Assembly (NCBI GenBank): GCA_003956705.1
Contig: QZCP01000423.1
Span: forward strand, 124,001-188,000
Origin: Brevipalpus yothersi
Lineage: Eukaryota > Arthropoda > Arachnida > Trombidiformes > Tenuipalpidae
Reading direction: 5' to 3'
Length of the DNA stretch: 64,000 bases
Positions 20,547-32,504 of this stretch are shown here, piece after piece (positions within the stretch are counted from its first letter, which is position 1; every line of letters starts with the position of its first letter). The notes under the pieces are model-generated. The model ran no database searches, was not told where the DNA came from, and saw nothing but the letters and a program-made list of their open reading frames with translations. Made by a program: the position numbers and the translations under genes.

Positions 20547-21765
20547 AAACGAAACATTTGATATTGACCTCTTGTTCTTGTTCTTGAGCCATGCAACACC
20601 AAAAGACGATTGTAAGGTTTCACCCTCGAAATTTGATTATCGATAATCAATCAACAACCTTCTTTGTTGAGTATAAACAAAGTCAAAGAGATGATAAATG
20701 AGCCTGGTTGTCTGAACTACTGAGTTTGGTTGACTACTCATATTCGTTTTCGTTGGAATGCGATCATAGTATACATAAATATGTTTCAGAAACTCTTTGT
20801 AAATTATTATCGTCAGGCAACGAGAAACTTTTCCCTGTATCGTGATGAAGGAAAAATAATACATTGATTCATACTAATGGATTATCTGTAATTTTGATCA
20901 CATTTTATCTGACCACTCTCTCTTGTTTGATGCTCCATCGCTCGACGATGGTTAATCAAAGATGAGCGCTATTTCACCAATAAAAATTAAAGGTTCATTT
21001 TTCAATTGATTATCTCCGCTCTTTTCCAGAGCCCTTCATTCCTTCCCACCTTTTCAACTTGGGATGGAATCCCAGCTGTATTGAAATTTGAGTTCTCTCA
21101 AATAAAAACTATCTCTTATATTGCACACCACTTGCTCAAGATTGTATTAGATCCTAAATTAAGAGCAAATATTTATAGCTCCATTAATTCATCCTCATCA
21201 GGCATGGAATAGATGGGGATCCAAAAGTCCATTCATTTGACCATACTCACAGAGAGGACCTAGTCACACAATTATTTTGAGTGAATAACGAAAACTATGT
21301 CCTGAATGCTCAAGTGTATAGCTTTTTAGGCCTTCATTAATTAAACTTCTTAAAAAAGGGAAGAATCTCCGATTGCTTGGGACCCAGTGAATAATTGATC
21401 ACAATTTTACAACAAATCTTATCTGGTTGGATGGAAGAATCATTGAAAATTTCCCAATGCGTCTGTATCATCCTGCACCTCGATAAAAATTGAAAGATTA
21501 TTTCTTATAGTTTTCTCTAGGTGTTATCTGACACGCTTTTCGAACAAAATTTAATCCAGTAATCAGTAATCTTCATCTAATTTACATAATTACAGGCGAT
21601 TTAGAGAATTTCGATCCATTCCTCAGCTATCTGTGGAAATAATAAGATAATTTCAACGGTTCTTTTCTCACTCATATTTTTTCTACTCACCTCGAGGACC
21701 AAAATTTCATCGGTTCATTAGGTGTAAAATCATTGCTTAAATACATTTATCGACAAAATTTTTGA
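20547..21765. other. Intergenic region upstream of the small coiled-coil gene and downstream of Stubble-like
   Basis: A palindromic TATCGATA lies at 20638-20645, about 95 bases upstream of the small gene's ATG. A plus-strand segment at 21027-21210, after a good acceptor (CTCTTTTCCAG), reads as a 61-codon open frame ending in TAG, with no ATG and no fitting upstream exon. No other feature is supported. Confidence 0.4.
20638..20645. promoter_or_regulatory. TATCGATA (DRE-like) motif
   Basis: Exact match to the fly DNA-replication-related element and itself a palindrome. It sits in promoter position for the small coiled-coil gene. Function in this organism is inferred only. Confidence 0.35.
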
Positions 21766-22393
21766 TCAATTGATTGTTTTTACAATCCACTCTTTAAATC
21801 GTGAAATTCTTGTGCATACTCCGGGCAGATTAGGCTCTGCACAACCGATTCCCCATGAAATAATTCCAGCAAGGAACCATTTTCCATCATCACCCTGAAC
21901 TTGTAATGGGCCCCCTGAGTCACCCTGATAAAAAATTTGATTAGAAATTGTGAAATAATGAAGAAAAGTTTGTCAAAGCTATACTCAATTGGAAGCATTT
22001 TCATCCTCCACTTTTTGAATTATGAAAATTTTCCTCTTAATATATGCAAACAATCAATCACCTGACATGAATCTCTTCCACCTTCTTCATAGCCAGCACA
22101 CATGAATATTTCCGGTATATATTCATGTCTTCCGGCGGATAGGAACATGGTTTTGCATTTATCATTGCTGACTATTGGAACTTTAACTTCTTGTAGCACC
22201 GAGGGTAGTATACCTCCTGGAAAAAAAGGTGAGAGAGAAAGAGAGAAAACATGAATAGGATGGATAGAAAAAACTTGAAAAATCATCAAAAATGATCGAT
22301 CTTCTCCAGGGTGAGAGGTCAATGAGTAGATGAGGCGAGCAAAAAACAACAAATTAGTTCAACAAAATTTTTTGAAAACATCTTACATTGGCT

Positions 22394-22462
<69 letters not shown>

Positions 22463-24351
22463 TTTTTGTTCCCTCCCCAAAAAACTAAATCTCTATGAGA
22501 ACATTTTCCGTTAATTACTCACCTTCACTCAAACGACCCCATCCAGTAACGGTTGCATTTCGTCCAACCATTTCGATAGTATCAGGTGGTAAACAAATCG
22601 GTGCAATATGGGGCTGAAAATCTATCGGTTCATCGAGTTGAACCAGTGCTAAGTCATTTTCGTATGTGAAAAAATTGTAATGCGGATGAACCACTTTTTT
22701 CTTCGCTGCTCGTTCAACATACGCTAGTGGCTCTAAAACATTGGCAAAATCGTATTCTCCGACGCGAATACGGATCTGGGTGAGCAGTAAACTGTTTGGA
22801 ATGGAACAAAAAAGGAGAAAAAAGAAGAAGAAGAAGAGTATGGTGAATTAGAATTGAAAAATAGGATTAAATGATTTCAAATTCTAGTTCCTATTATAGC
22901 GAATGGAGACATCAAGATCCACTGATGTGGCAAGGTTGACTTGAAGAGAAAAAGGAGAAGAAGAAGAAAAAAAAAATCAAGAATAGTGAAGTGAAAGAGA
23001 GCGGAGAGATGATCGGGATGATGGCACAATCATTTTGATGAACATGTGAAGAAGTGGATCAAAAGTGTTTTGTTATTTCAATGGACAAAGAAGAGAGAAA
23101 AATAAAAGAGTCGTAAGAAATAAATCATCAACCATATTAGAATAGTTTTCGGTGAAGATGAAGAATTTAAAGCATGACTTTTGGTCAATGTATGAGGCTA
23201 TAAAAAAATTTCAACTACTCAATAGAAAACATGAATTCAGAAGAAAAAGGACGAGAGAGAAGAAGAATGAAAGGTATTCTCAGCCTGAGAATGAAGACAT
23301 GATAAATTTGAGGCTTATTCAAGAATGGGAAAATTATACTCAATCATTGACACTTTTTCTCTCCTTTATCCATAATTCAGTCATGATCTTATGTGAATTG
23401 AGCTGAGAATCTCAAAGGAAAGTTGAGCAACTGAATTGGACAGAATCTTATAGATGATACTCTATTGAAATGAGCAACCAAATCACTTTCTCCTTGCATG
23501 AAAATTGCGAAATTCACTGCAAGATGATAAACTTTGAAACTTTCCAAATTTTGAGATGTCCCAATCAGAAATTGGTAAATATTTTTTGGTGCTAGATTCA
23601 GAAAAAGGAGAATCTCCGCTCATTTCCTATCTTTCATCCCCCTACAACCTATCAAAATTAGCTTAATAATAACGAGGTTGAGTGTTGTACAACGAAGATA
23701 AATCAACAAACAATTTCTGATCAAATTTTCAACAAACAACAAGAGCCTTGATAAATGGTAAGAGAGACAATCGATAGATGAAAAATTGTGGCCAAGATTC
23801 AAAGCAAACATGAAAACAGCCGAAAGAGAAGAAGATACTTATCGAAGCGAAAAATCTGCTGTCAAGTATATCGAGTTAGTTAACAAGACGCTGAATGATA
23901 TCTATCTACCTGATCATGTTCTTTTTTTTCTCTTCTCAACATCCAAACTTCGCCAACATGATGACAAGTTTGAGGTTGAGCCACTAAAATTAGAAACTGA
24001 TCGAATGTGAAAAAACACATCAAAAGTGGATCCTCACTCACTATCTTGATTCCCATATCTATTATTCTTCTCCAATCTACTTTCTCATTTTTACTGTCAT
24101 TTTCATTCACCCACTGAACTCAATCGAAAAATTGAGATGGAAAAGAAAAAGAAGAAAGATCACTTACTCGTCAACACAATGGCCTGCCGTGGCAATCCAT
24201 TGATTATTGAGAATTGCTCCACCACATCGGTGCGTACTTGAGAATCCAAAAAATGATGTCCGTCTCACCGAGACCTGAATATGTACATGATGATGATAAT
24301 GAACGGGATGAGAGAGAGAAAAAAAAGGTGGCAAAAGAAAAAAAGAGAGGG

Positions 24352-24395
<44 letters not shown>

Positions 24396-25523
24396 TGATT
24401 ACATTGATTGCTTTATGGTCATTCAGTCAGAATGAATGTTTATATATCTTGAATGATATGTATTTTTAGAATATATCATAGTATTAAAATAAGTTTATAA
24501 ATAAAACGAAAGGAGGTTTCTCGCATAGATCAAGTAAAACAGGTTGATTTTTTTTCTTTCTCTCTCTTCACCCAATAATAATATTTGAATATCATTATCA
24601 TATTGCATCACTTACTTGCCATGGCCATGCTCCGAATGCAGCGTTCTTACCGCCAACCACTTTGGCCTGATGATTTAACGTTGGAGCACCGCATTTAACT
24701 GTGAGACAAAAGATGAGAAAAACATTAAGCAAATTAGAAAAATTGTTGGTTAACTCTGTTCAAAGAGCTGAAATTGAATGATTTCCATTCAAATTTTCAA
24801 GTGAAATAACTTCTCTCATGGAATTAAGAGAGATGGATGAGCTTTCATTATAAAATAGAGGCTATTATCGCTTGTAATCTTCTTGATTGGAGAGAGAATA
24901 ATTTTGAAACTTTTCAATTCATTGTTCCACTTGTTCAAATTACTCTCAAACCTTCAGATTTTGCCCATGATTAAGGTATAACCCTATGCTCTCAATGTTA
25001 ACCCTCGACTTACCTTTTGCGGGATCAAGAAAAATTTGATTAGGTTTACTATTACTAGTAGTAAGAACTCCGTTCTGATTGTGATATGGTCTCTGCCATG
25101 ATGCTGAAGAAAAGGTTGACGGTGGGGCAACGGTTGATGTGATACTTGAAATATGTGATTGACTACCAATGGTCGGTCGATAAATGTTCATTGGCTTTGG
25201 GGTTGTGGTGGGCGTTTGATATGATGGCCTAGGTGTGGTTGTTGTGGAGGTTGATGTAGTGGTAGTAGTAGTTGTTCGGCTATTAAGAATTTGTTGATGA
25301 TACAAATTGGTCGGCCGAACTGGTATCGGACGAAAGGTAGGACGACCAAATACGGATCCGGTCTGAGGTCTGTTTGTACCAAAAACAGTGAATATCGGTG
25401 GCCGGAAGGTGTGTAGTACGGCCGGTGGTCTGCCTGCCGTTGAACTCGATTGGCCTGACCATGATTGGGCTATAGAGACAAGAGATGAGTATGAGTATGG
25501 AGTGTATGGAGTGTATGAGTATG

Positions 25524-25564
<41 letters not shown>

Positions 25565-25631
25565 TGCCGTTAGAAGATTTTGGGTAGCTTAAAATGACGT
25601 GAGGATAAGAGATGATGTCTGATGATTAAGG

Positions 25632-25679
<48 letters not shown>

Positions 25680-28600
25680 ATAACGATCATCTAGCATCTT
25701 GCTCACTGGGCTGCTTTTCCCGATGGCCCCTTAAACATACATATATTTATACACTAACATACAGTACAACATGTACATGCACTTCACCGGTGAACTATGA
25801 AGCGATTATCGATGACGGATTTTTTTTACGGTCAAGCACAGTCTTAGCCACCAAGAGGTATCAGTAGTAGCATCATTGGAGAGGGAACTATTGCGCCAAG
25901 CATACTCATCGGACCATCGATGAGTATCACTTATTCATGGCATTCCTTGGCCATGCTGTTCTATCATCTGATATATCCCGACGGGCCTCAATCATACTGT
26001 CTGGTAACCTAATGTATCAAACACATACACACACTCACACATGCTGACATGGTACTAGTGACTTCTTAAAACAAGCTTCTTCATTGATCCCTTCACCTGT
26101 ATATATACATTTCCACTCTATGATCGCTATTAAACGCTCAGTTCTACTAACCAGCTCAAACGTTCGGGTTCTGACATCAGTCAGATAGCGGTGGTTAAGA
26201 GGGTGAAGAGAGAGAGAGAGAACTTCATTGGCTTGTGGATTACTACTATTACTCACTTTGTGATGGACTAGCTGATGTGGGCCACGGTTTATGTGAATTC
26301 CATGAATACGATGGACGTGGAGTGGTCACCGTATAAATTATCACTGGATTTTTAGTTGGCTTAACGCTGGACACTGGTGAAGATGTTGGTGAAGACGAGA
26401 AAAACACTTGATTATTGGATGAAACGTATGGTGGAGATGGATAAGATAATGAAGTGGAAGAAGAAGAAGATGACGATGATGATGAAGAAGATGAAGATGA
26501 TGGCCTCACTGTTGACGAGTGATGGGAATAATGATTGTACGGATATTGATTGTTGTTCGCTGAAGAGGACGATGATTGTGTGTAGGGTCTCACTGTTGTG
26601 GTGATATTCGAATTATGGTACTGGGTTGTTGTGGTCGATGGTCTATAAGTGGGTCTTGAGCCAGGTTTTATGGAAGAAGAGGAATAAGGGGATGAGGAGG
26701 ACGATGAGTATGAGGAGGATGAATACGATGGACTGTGATTACTATTACTCGTTATACTACCACCCCCAGTATAACTTGTTGAACTATTCTCGTGGTGATG
26801 AGATGTGAAAGATTCAACGAACGGAGATGTGAACATCGAAGAAGTTGTTGGATAACTTCCGGTGATAAAACTTGACGAAGATGAGGAAGATGGAAATGTT
26901 CCCTGATTTCCATAATGTGAAGCACTAGGCTTGTGATTATTGGTATTAATACTACTACTACTACTGCCAATACTACCAATACTACCAATACTAGATACTG
27001 ATGAAGAGCTCACATGTTGACTTGATATTTCATCAATCGAATTAAAGGTATCATTGTGGCCACAGCAACTGCCGAAAAGGAATCCATCAACACATGTTCC
27101 CAAATGTTTTCCTTCCGTTTTGATGCATTCCCATACGAACATACATGTTCCCTCCTCACCGACAGCATTGCTGCACGGCTTTGGACTGATCTTGAGCGAT
27201 CCTCCTAAATTCCATGAGATATGAAAAAAAAGGTATACATATGAGATTTTTAATCGATATGAAAATTTTGCTCAACACTCCTTCCTTTTGGGGACAAGGA
27301 ATAGCCTCCAGGTTGAAAGAGAAACAAAAATCAAGAAGAAAAGAAAATAGCATCATTTAGCCAACTGACCCACTGGCGAGAGGTTTTTAATTGCGAAATT
27401 TTTATGATTATAACATTTAACGATAATCAATAAAATGGATGTGTATTTCTCTTGATCAAAAAGAATCCTGAGAGACCGGTAAGATCATGGAAACAGTTTT
27501 CATTCAAGATAATCCGAGAAAACAAGCAAATTCTGTTCCAGTAAAAAATTTGACGAATATTTTCATGCATTTTCTTAGAGGAGAGACACATTCATGGATC
27601 CAATCCTCAAGAGATGGAATTCGATGAATTTAAGAGTAAGATTCATTAAGGAGTAGAAATTTCTTCATCATTATGAATGACTGACATTTTTGAGCAAATT
27701 CCTGAGAAAACCAAAAATTTTGAATCCTAATGGTGGTAATCAGTGTGAAATTCTTTCTCTCACAAGAGTAGGGGGAAGAGGGAGGACAGTGATGAAAAGG
27801 GGTAGCAGAAGATGCTTGTAAGATGCGGAGGATGGAGATGGATGTAAAAGATGGTCAACACACAAAAGATATATAGAGGAGGACAATTAACCTAAATTTT
27901 TTACTGCAATTAAGTGAAGCCTTTTTTCTCTCTCTCTTTCTCTTTCTCTTTATCTTTTCTTCTATAACCAACGCTTCTCTACTCTTGGCTTCTTTTTCAT
28001 TCATCAATTCAATGCTACACAATATTATTCTATTAACCCTGAGCATCGAGTCAAGCTATTCCAGCATCCTAACCGGAACCATCATTTCCAGGATACATGG
28101 ACTGAACGATAAGGGGAGGATGGAGATGAGAGAAGAGAGATGGTGAAGAAGAAAAGAAGGAGAAACTGCTCTCATCATCATTATGGTCATCAGAAATGAA
28201 GAAACAACTCTCCTTCATGTAATTTTGATTCACTAAAATTTCAAGTTCGGGCCGACATGATCATTAGAAGACCTGATGATCTTAAGGGGATTCCATCTTC
28301 TTCTTTTTTTTCTCTCTCTCATTCTGATATGGACTATTCTCTATCGATGGACATTCTTTTTTCTATTCCATATCACCAGCTCATAGTTACATAATGACAA
28401 GAAAATGTATGTAAGCACTCATACACGAGTATGTATGCACTCGAAGCCAATCTATGCATGATTTCAGTTGCTGTGCTAACGGTCCTGGTGAACTATTTTG
28501 TATATTCAAAAATTTGATATGCCTTTGAGCTCCACAGCAAGATAAAAGTTTGTAGCATATTGGTGAACTACTTTTATGATCAATTATCATTAAACGACTC

Positions 28601-28696
28601 ACTGACGTCTCTTTCATCCGAAGAAGAAAAAAAGGATGATGTTCCTGGATAAGTGTGTAAAATAAACAAAATTATATACATGTATTTAAGATCGTT

Positions 28697-28739
<43 letters not shown>

Positions 28740-29710
28740 TGGCGACTGGAAATGATAATGAGGAAAGGATTGATGATCATTTTGCCTGATTTTGAGGCAT
28801 AATATTTGGCAGATTCTCTCACCAGCTATTCAAACCAGTCTCCCAGGTTTGACATATAGTGAGAAAGAGATTGATATTGTTCTAAACACTGTTCATTAGG
28901 AGAAGGTTTGAACCGGTTGGCATGTGTATCTGATTTCTTCGATAAAAATAATAAAAATACCCATCCAAAATTTTTATATATCTTATTGAAGTAGTTGTGA
29001 AAAAAAGGGAATAGAAAAAAATGGAAATAAAAATTGTCTTTTCTCAACCTTGTAACCATAACAGGTGATTGAGGATCTTAATCACAGCAAGAGTGTCTGT
29101 ATTTAAAGATGATGGTGGGAAAGAATGAAATCGAGAGAGAGAGAGAGAGAGAGAGAAAGATGATTAACGATAGACTTCGCGTGATCAAAATTTGAAACAT
29201 TTCAATCAACCAAGCTTGACGAGTCTAATCAATTCTGTAGGCATGAAAAACATCGGAACAACTTTTTCAATTCACATCAAGAAGTGGAAGAAGAAAAAAA
29301 AAGATCACATCAAGGGCAATGTTTATGTATTTAATACCACTTCGCTAACCAAACATGCACCCAGGTCACTACAATAATAATGATTGATGACCAAAATTGT
29401 TGGTACTAATCCGATGACGAATCACTGAGGTGATCCATTTGGATGCAAAATAACGGTTTCGAAATTACAGCTGAATTAATTGGCTGGATGAGAAAGGCTC
29501 AAATTGATTCCGTAATTCATCATAAAAATACAAATAGGACGCTCATTTGGATAGAATATAAGTGGATAAGATGAGTAGGGAATGATGCTTTTTGAGGTTT
29601 GATATTTTGATATCACGATTGTACTTACCTTCAATATATTTGACGATGAATATAATCACCAAGGCATAGCTCAATGGATTCCGTTTATCGAAATGGAATA
29701 GACAGAGCAT
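21766..29710 (-). CDS. Sb: Stubble-like type II transmembrane serine protease
   Basis: Eight exons, 29710..29629, 27204..26257, 25469..25014, 24698..24616, 24274..24168, 22791..22523, 22216..22062, 21924..21766, give 752 aa (fly Stubble 787). Exon 1 encodes a short cytosolic N-terminus and signal anchor (NPLSYALVIIFIVKYIE, about 11-27). A disulphide-knotted motif follows (CSNAVGEEGTCMFVWEC to FGSCC). A Ser/Thr/Pro-rich stem runs to about 490, then comes the trypsin-like domain. Activation is expected at K508|VVGG. The catalytic triad is His555 (TAGHC), Asp605 (ENDLALV) and Ser703 (GDSGGP). Asp697 at the base of the pocket predicts Arg/Lys specificity. The stretches LLLTQIRIRVGEYDF, NATVTGWGRLSEGG, LPSVLQEVKVPIVSND and ISWGIGCAEPNLPGVCTRIS match Stubble closely. 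Fly Stubble remodels apical extracellular matrix during appendage morphogenesis. The stem is longer in poly-Ser than usual. Confidence 0.95.
22396..22457. repeat. (GA)n microsatellite in Stubble-like intron
   Basis: Pure GA run of about 60 bases between exons 6 and 7. Confidence 0.95.
22792..24167 (-). other. Stubble-like intron 5, long
   Basis: This 1.4-kb intron separates the His and Asp exons. Two plus-strand ORFs (about 23152-23406 and 23786-24010) are A/Lys/Glu-rich and show no family. I regard them as chance ORFs. Confidence 0.4.
24354..24391. repeat. (GA)n microsatellite
   Basis: GA run in the intron between exons 4 and 5 of the Stubble-like gene. Confidence 0.95.
25526..25677. repeat. 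Opposed (GA)n and (TC)n microsatellites
   Basis: A GA run at 25526-25561 and a CT run at 25634-25677 are about 72 bases apart, forming complementary arms in the intron between exons 2 and 3 of the Stubble-like gene. Confidence 0.9.
27205..29628 (-). other. Stubble-like intron 1
   Basis: This 2.4-kb intron separates the signal-anchor exon from the extracellular part. It holds GA runs at 28699-28736 and 29131-29156. I see no supported nested gene. Confidence 0.5.
28699..28736. repeat. (GA)n microsatellite
   Basis: GA run in intron 1 of the Stubble-like gene. Confidence 0.95.
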
Positions 29711-32504
29711 CACGCATCAGGTTCTATTCGATGGGTACAATATGTCCTGAATCGGCATATTGTACCAAAAGCAGTCATCAATCTAGTTCTTGTCCAATTT
29801 CAATCAACAACTATCATCCACAATTTGATTACGATCACTATTGAATGATGAAGAGAATATTGATTCCACAGATCGAAAAATGAGAGAATATAACAAAAAG
29901 TAACGAGATAAGCACTCAAATTGTGACGAGAATTCTTTTACAAAACGCAACACTGATAAAGCAAAAATTTTCACCAAAAAATGTGGACACACAATATAAC
30001 CATCCAAAAGTACAGTTCCCAGTAACTTGGATAATCCTTGTGGAATTAAAATGCAGGAACAGATGAGATTTTAGGGGAAAAATCGAATTGATTCCCAAGT
30101 TGGACCCAAGAAGAAAGAGAGAGAGAGTGATGAGTTTTACTGATGCTTGTTTGATCGAATCTCGCTGCGATGGGCCAAGTGATGCGATAATATTGAAGGT
30201 GAAGAAATAGATGAAGAAGTGTGGATGAACCACAAGTTCACAATCAAGTGTATGAAAAGCGAGGAATAATGAAAAGAAAAATATAATCGTATTGAGAAAA
30301 CACGATGGCAACACCCGAAAGTTTGCGTAAAATAGTGTCAAAATTTGGTGGTAGCAATCAGGGAGGAGAAGAAGAATAGGTTAGCTGAGAGCGTATATTT
30401 TTTTCATGTATACATACATTTATATATATTCAACTATTCAGTAAGATGAAGTATACAAGCTAAATAGCTTTCAGGTATACATCAAGTTACTGTATCTGGG
30501 TAAAGACGGCAAGTGCTGGATCAGAAAAAGCTGTCCCTAAAGTCTCAGGTTGATTCCCCTTTTCTTCAGAAGCCGCTGACCGAGTTCCAGCATCCAGCAT
30601 CTTCTCTCTCTCTTTCGTTTCGGCTCCTTCGCTCCATCCCTCTTCCGCTCTCTTGTTGGGCTTCTTTTTTTCAATTTCTTCTTCAAAAGCCAATCCTCTA
30701 ACCATCAAAATTTCGGATGATAACTATTAACCCAGTAGTCTCTGGGCCATCAGTGCCTCTCAAGTTTCTCAGGTATGCTCCACGGATTTTGCGAAGTTTT
30801 CACAGAATTCATCAAATATTATCCCCTGAACTGACTGGGAATGAATTCCGAGTCAGTGAACATTGAAAAGGAAAAATAGCTAGTTACTAGGTTTGATCGA
30901 AACACATCAACGGCTCCTCATCTTATGAATGGTGTAATTTTTGTCATGGCTCAAATAAACTTCGCTTCGTAGATAAGATAAAATTGGAGCGATAAATCAA
31001 TCTTCATTGAAAATCACCAAGTTTTTGCCTCATGCACCTCTTAAGAGTGTTGGCAGTCCATTGAATTGATTTTTTAAAGCTGAAACTCTTTGGTCATTAG
31101 AATTCTACTTAATCAATCCAACAGATATTGAGCTCAAAAATGAAGGTAGATTCTTCAAATTTTATCTTAATGAGAAATACCCTCCAAAAGTATCTGAATT
31201 ACCTTGGAAGAATACTCAAGTGATGAACCTTTATCAGGTAATGCTGAATTAAACGTTCTAGTCCTCCCTCAAGGATTTTAGAATACTCACACTGCTCGCC
31301 AGAGGAGGAGCTTTTCTCTCACGTTCCTAAAGCATTTTGTGGGTAACTAGAGTCAAAGACTCCAGATATTAACAGAATTTAATGAATTCCTATGAATTCC
31401 TATCTTTTGAATCGAGCTTGCTGTTGGTCTGCCTTTGAAAGGGAATTTCATGTTTTTCCACTCGGATATAGAATTTCCCTCGAAAAGTTTAGAGTTCGCG
31501 AAGTTTTTCGATTTATTTCAGCGTACTGAATTTCACCTAGGATGAAAGAATAGCATAAATTAACAGAACAATAACGGAGCTTTGTGAGTAACTCTATTTT
31601 TATGATCGGGTTTCTCGAGCGGAATTTGGAAAGATTCACTTCTTCAATCTGAAACAGTGAAAAAATTAGCACTACTTTTGTGCAAAATTGAGTTGATCGT
31701 GTAACAAATTATGAAACAAACTTTTGGTTTATTTGCAACTTAGGAATAGATATTCTACAGTCTTTTCAACAATATTTCTAATTTGTAGCTCATGTTGAAT
31801 GTAAAAAAATCGATGTTTTCACTGACCTAAATTCAAATGATCTCACATTTCTTTAACATTTACCAACCACCGTTATATCGTGTGGCTGATGAATGAGTTC
31901 ATTGAGCTCAAACAATGATCTTTGTCCGATGTCACTATTTTAGTAGTAAGAGTCACTGTTGATGTGTGTTTATGGGTGTTTACAAAAACCCAGAATGAGA
32001 AACTGTGTCAAAAGCTGATCAACATTCAAACAGTTTACTATTCTTCTATACTTCTTCTTCGATTGTTATTTGCACGCAAATTCAGGAAATAATCAAAAAA
32101 TTCGCCTCACGCATCCAGATCGAAGGTTATTCTTTATCGGCCCTTGCTGAGGTCAGTTAAAAGTGTTGATGCATCAGTGCCTATCGGCTGGAAAAACCGA
32201 ACTGATCAGGATACAATACTGAAAATCAGATGGAATAGGTCAGAGAGTGAGGTTCGATAGTTGTCCCGAGAGTGTGAGAGTAAGAACTTTTCAAGTCTTC
32301 GAATCGGTCTTTGATCCTTGAGAAAACATCAAATGATGCACTATTCAAGCGAAAACAAAAAATTGGAAATTCCAAGCGATTCGATTTGCAAGCGAAAACT
32401 ATTCAGGCATAAAATGAAACCATGAAATTGATGAGTACGAAAAAGTGGCCTAACTGAGCTGCTCAGGAATCACAAAAAAATCTTTTTAATTGAATTGCAC
32501 GAAA
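29711..32504. other. Intergenic region between the Stubble-like promoter and the LRP1 3' end
   Basis: A 2.8-kb interval. It contains one ORF with higher GC than its surroundings at 30487-30705, and an exon-like plus-strand stretch at about 31123-31238. That stretch reads in one frame as a Lys/Pro-containing peptide (FFKFYLNEKYPPKVSELPWK) up to CAG|GTAATG. Neither has a recognisable family. The rest is AT-rich with no feature seen. Confidence 0.4.
30487..30705 (-). CDS. Hypothetical 72-codon ORF
   Basis: An intact ORF from ATG 30705 (MVRGLAFEEEIEKKKPNKRA) to TAA 30487. It is charged (Glu, Lys, Arg), has no signal peptide or Cys, and its GC content is visibly above the flanking DNA. It has no neighbouring exons that fit. 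It may be a small gene, a fragment of a mobile element or chance. Confidence 0.22.
   Translation of the reverse strand: MVRGLAFEEEIEKKKPNKRAEEGWSEGAETKEREKMLDAGTRSAASEEKGNQPETLGTAFSDPALAVFTQIQ

Noticed and set aside
23152..24010. Two plus-strand ORFs (84 and 74 codons) in Stubble-like intron 5
   Set aside because: Lys/Glu-rich, AT-driven composition, no motif, no splice partner. Possible but not supportable.
26377..26808. Met/Lys-rich plus-strand ORFs
   Set aside because: Antisense shadow of the poly-Ser stem of the Stubble-like protease.
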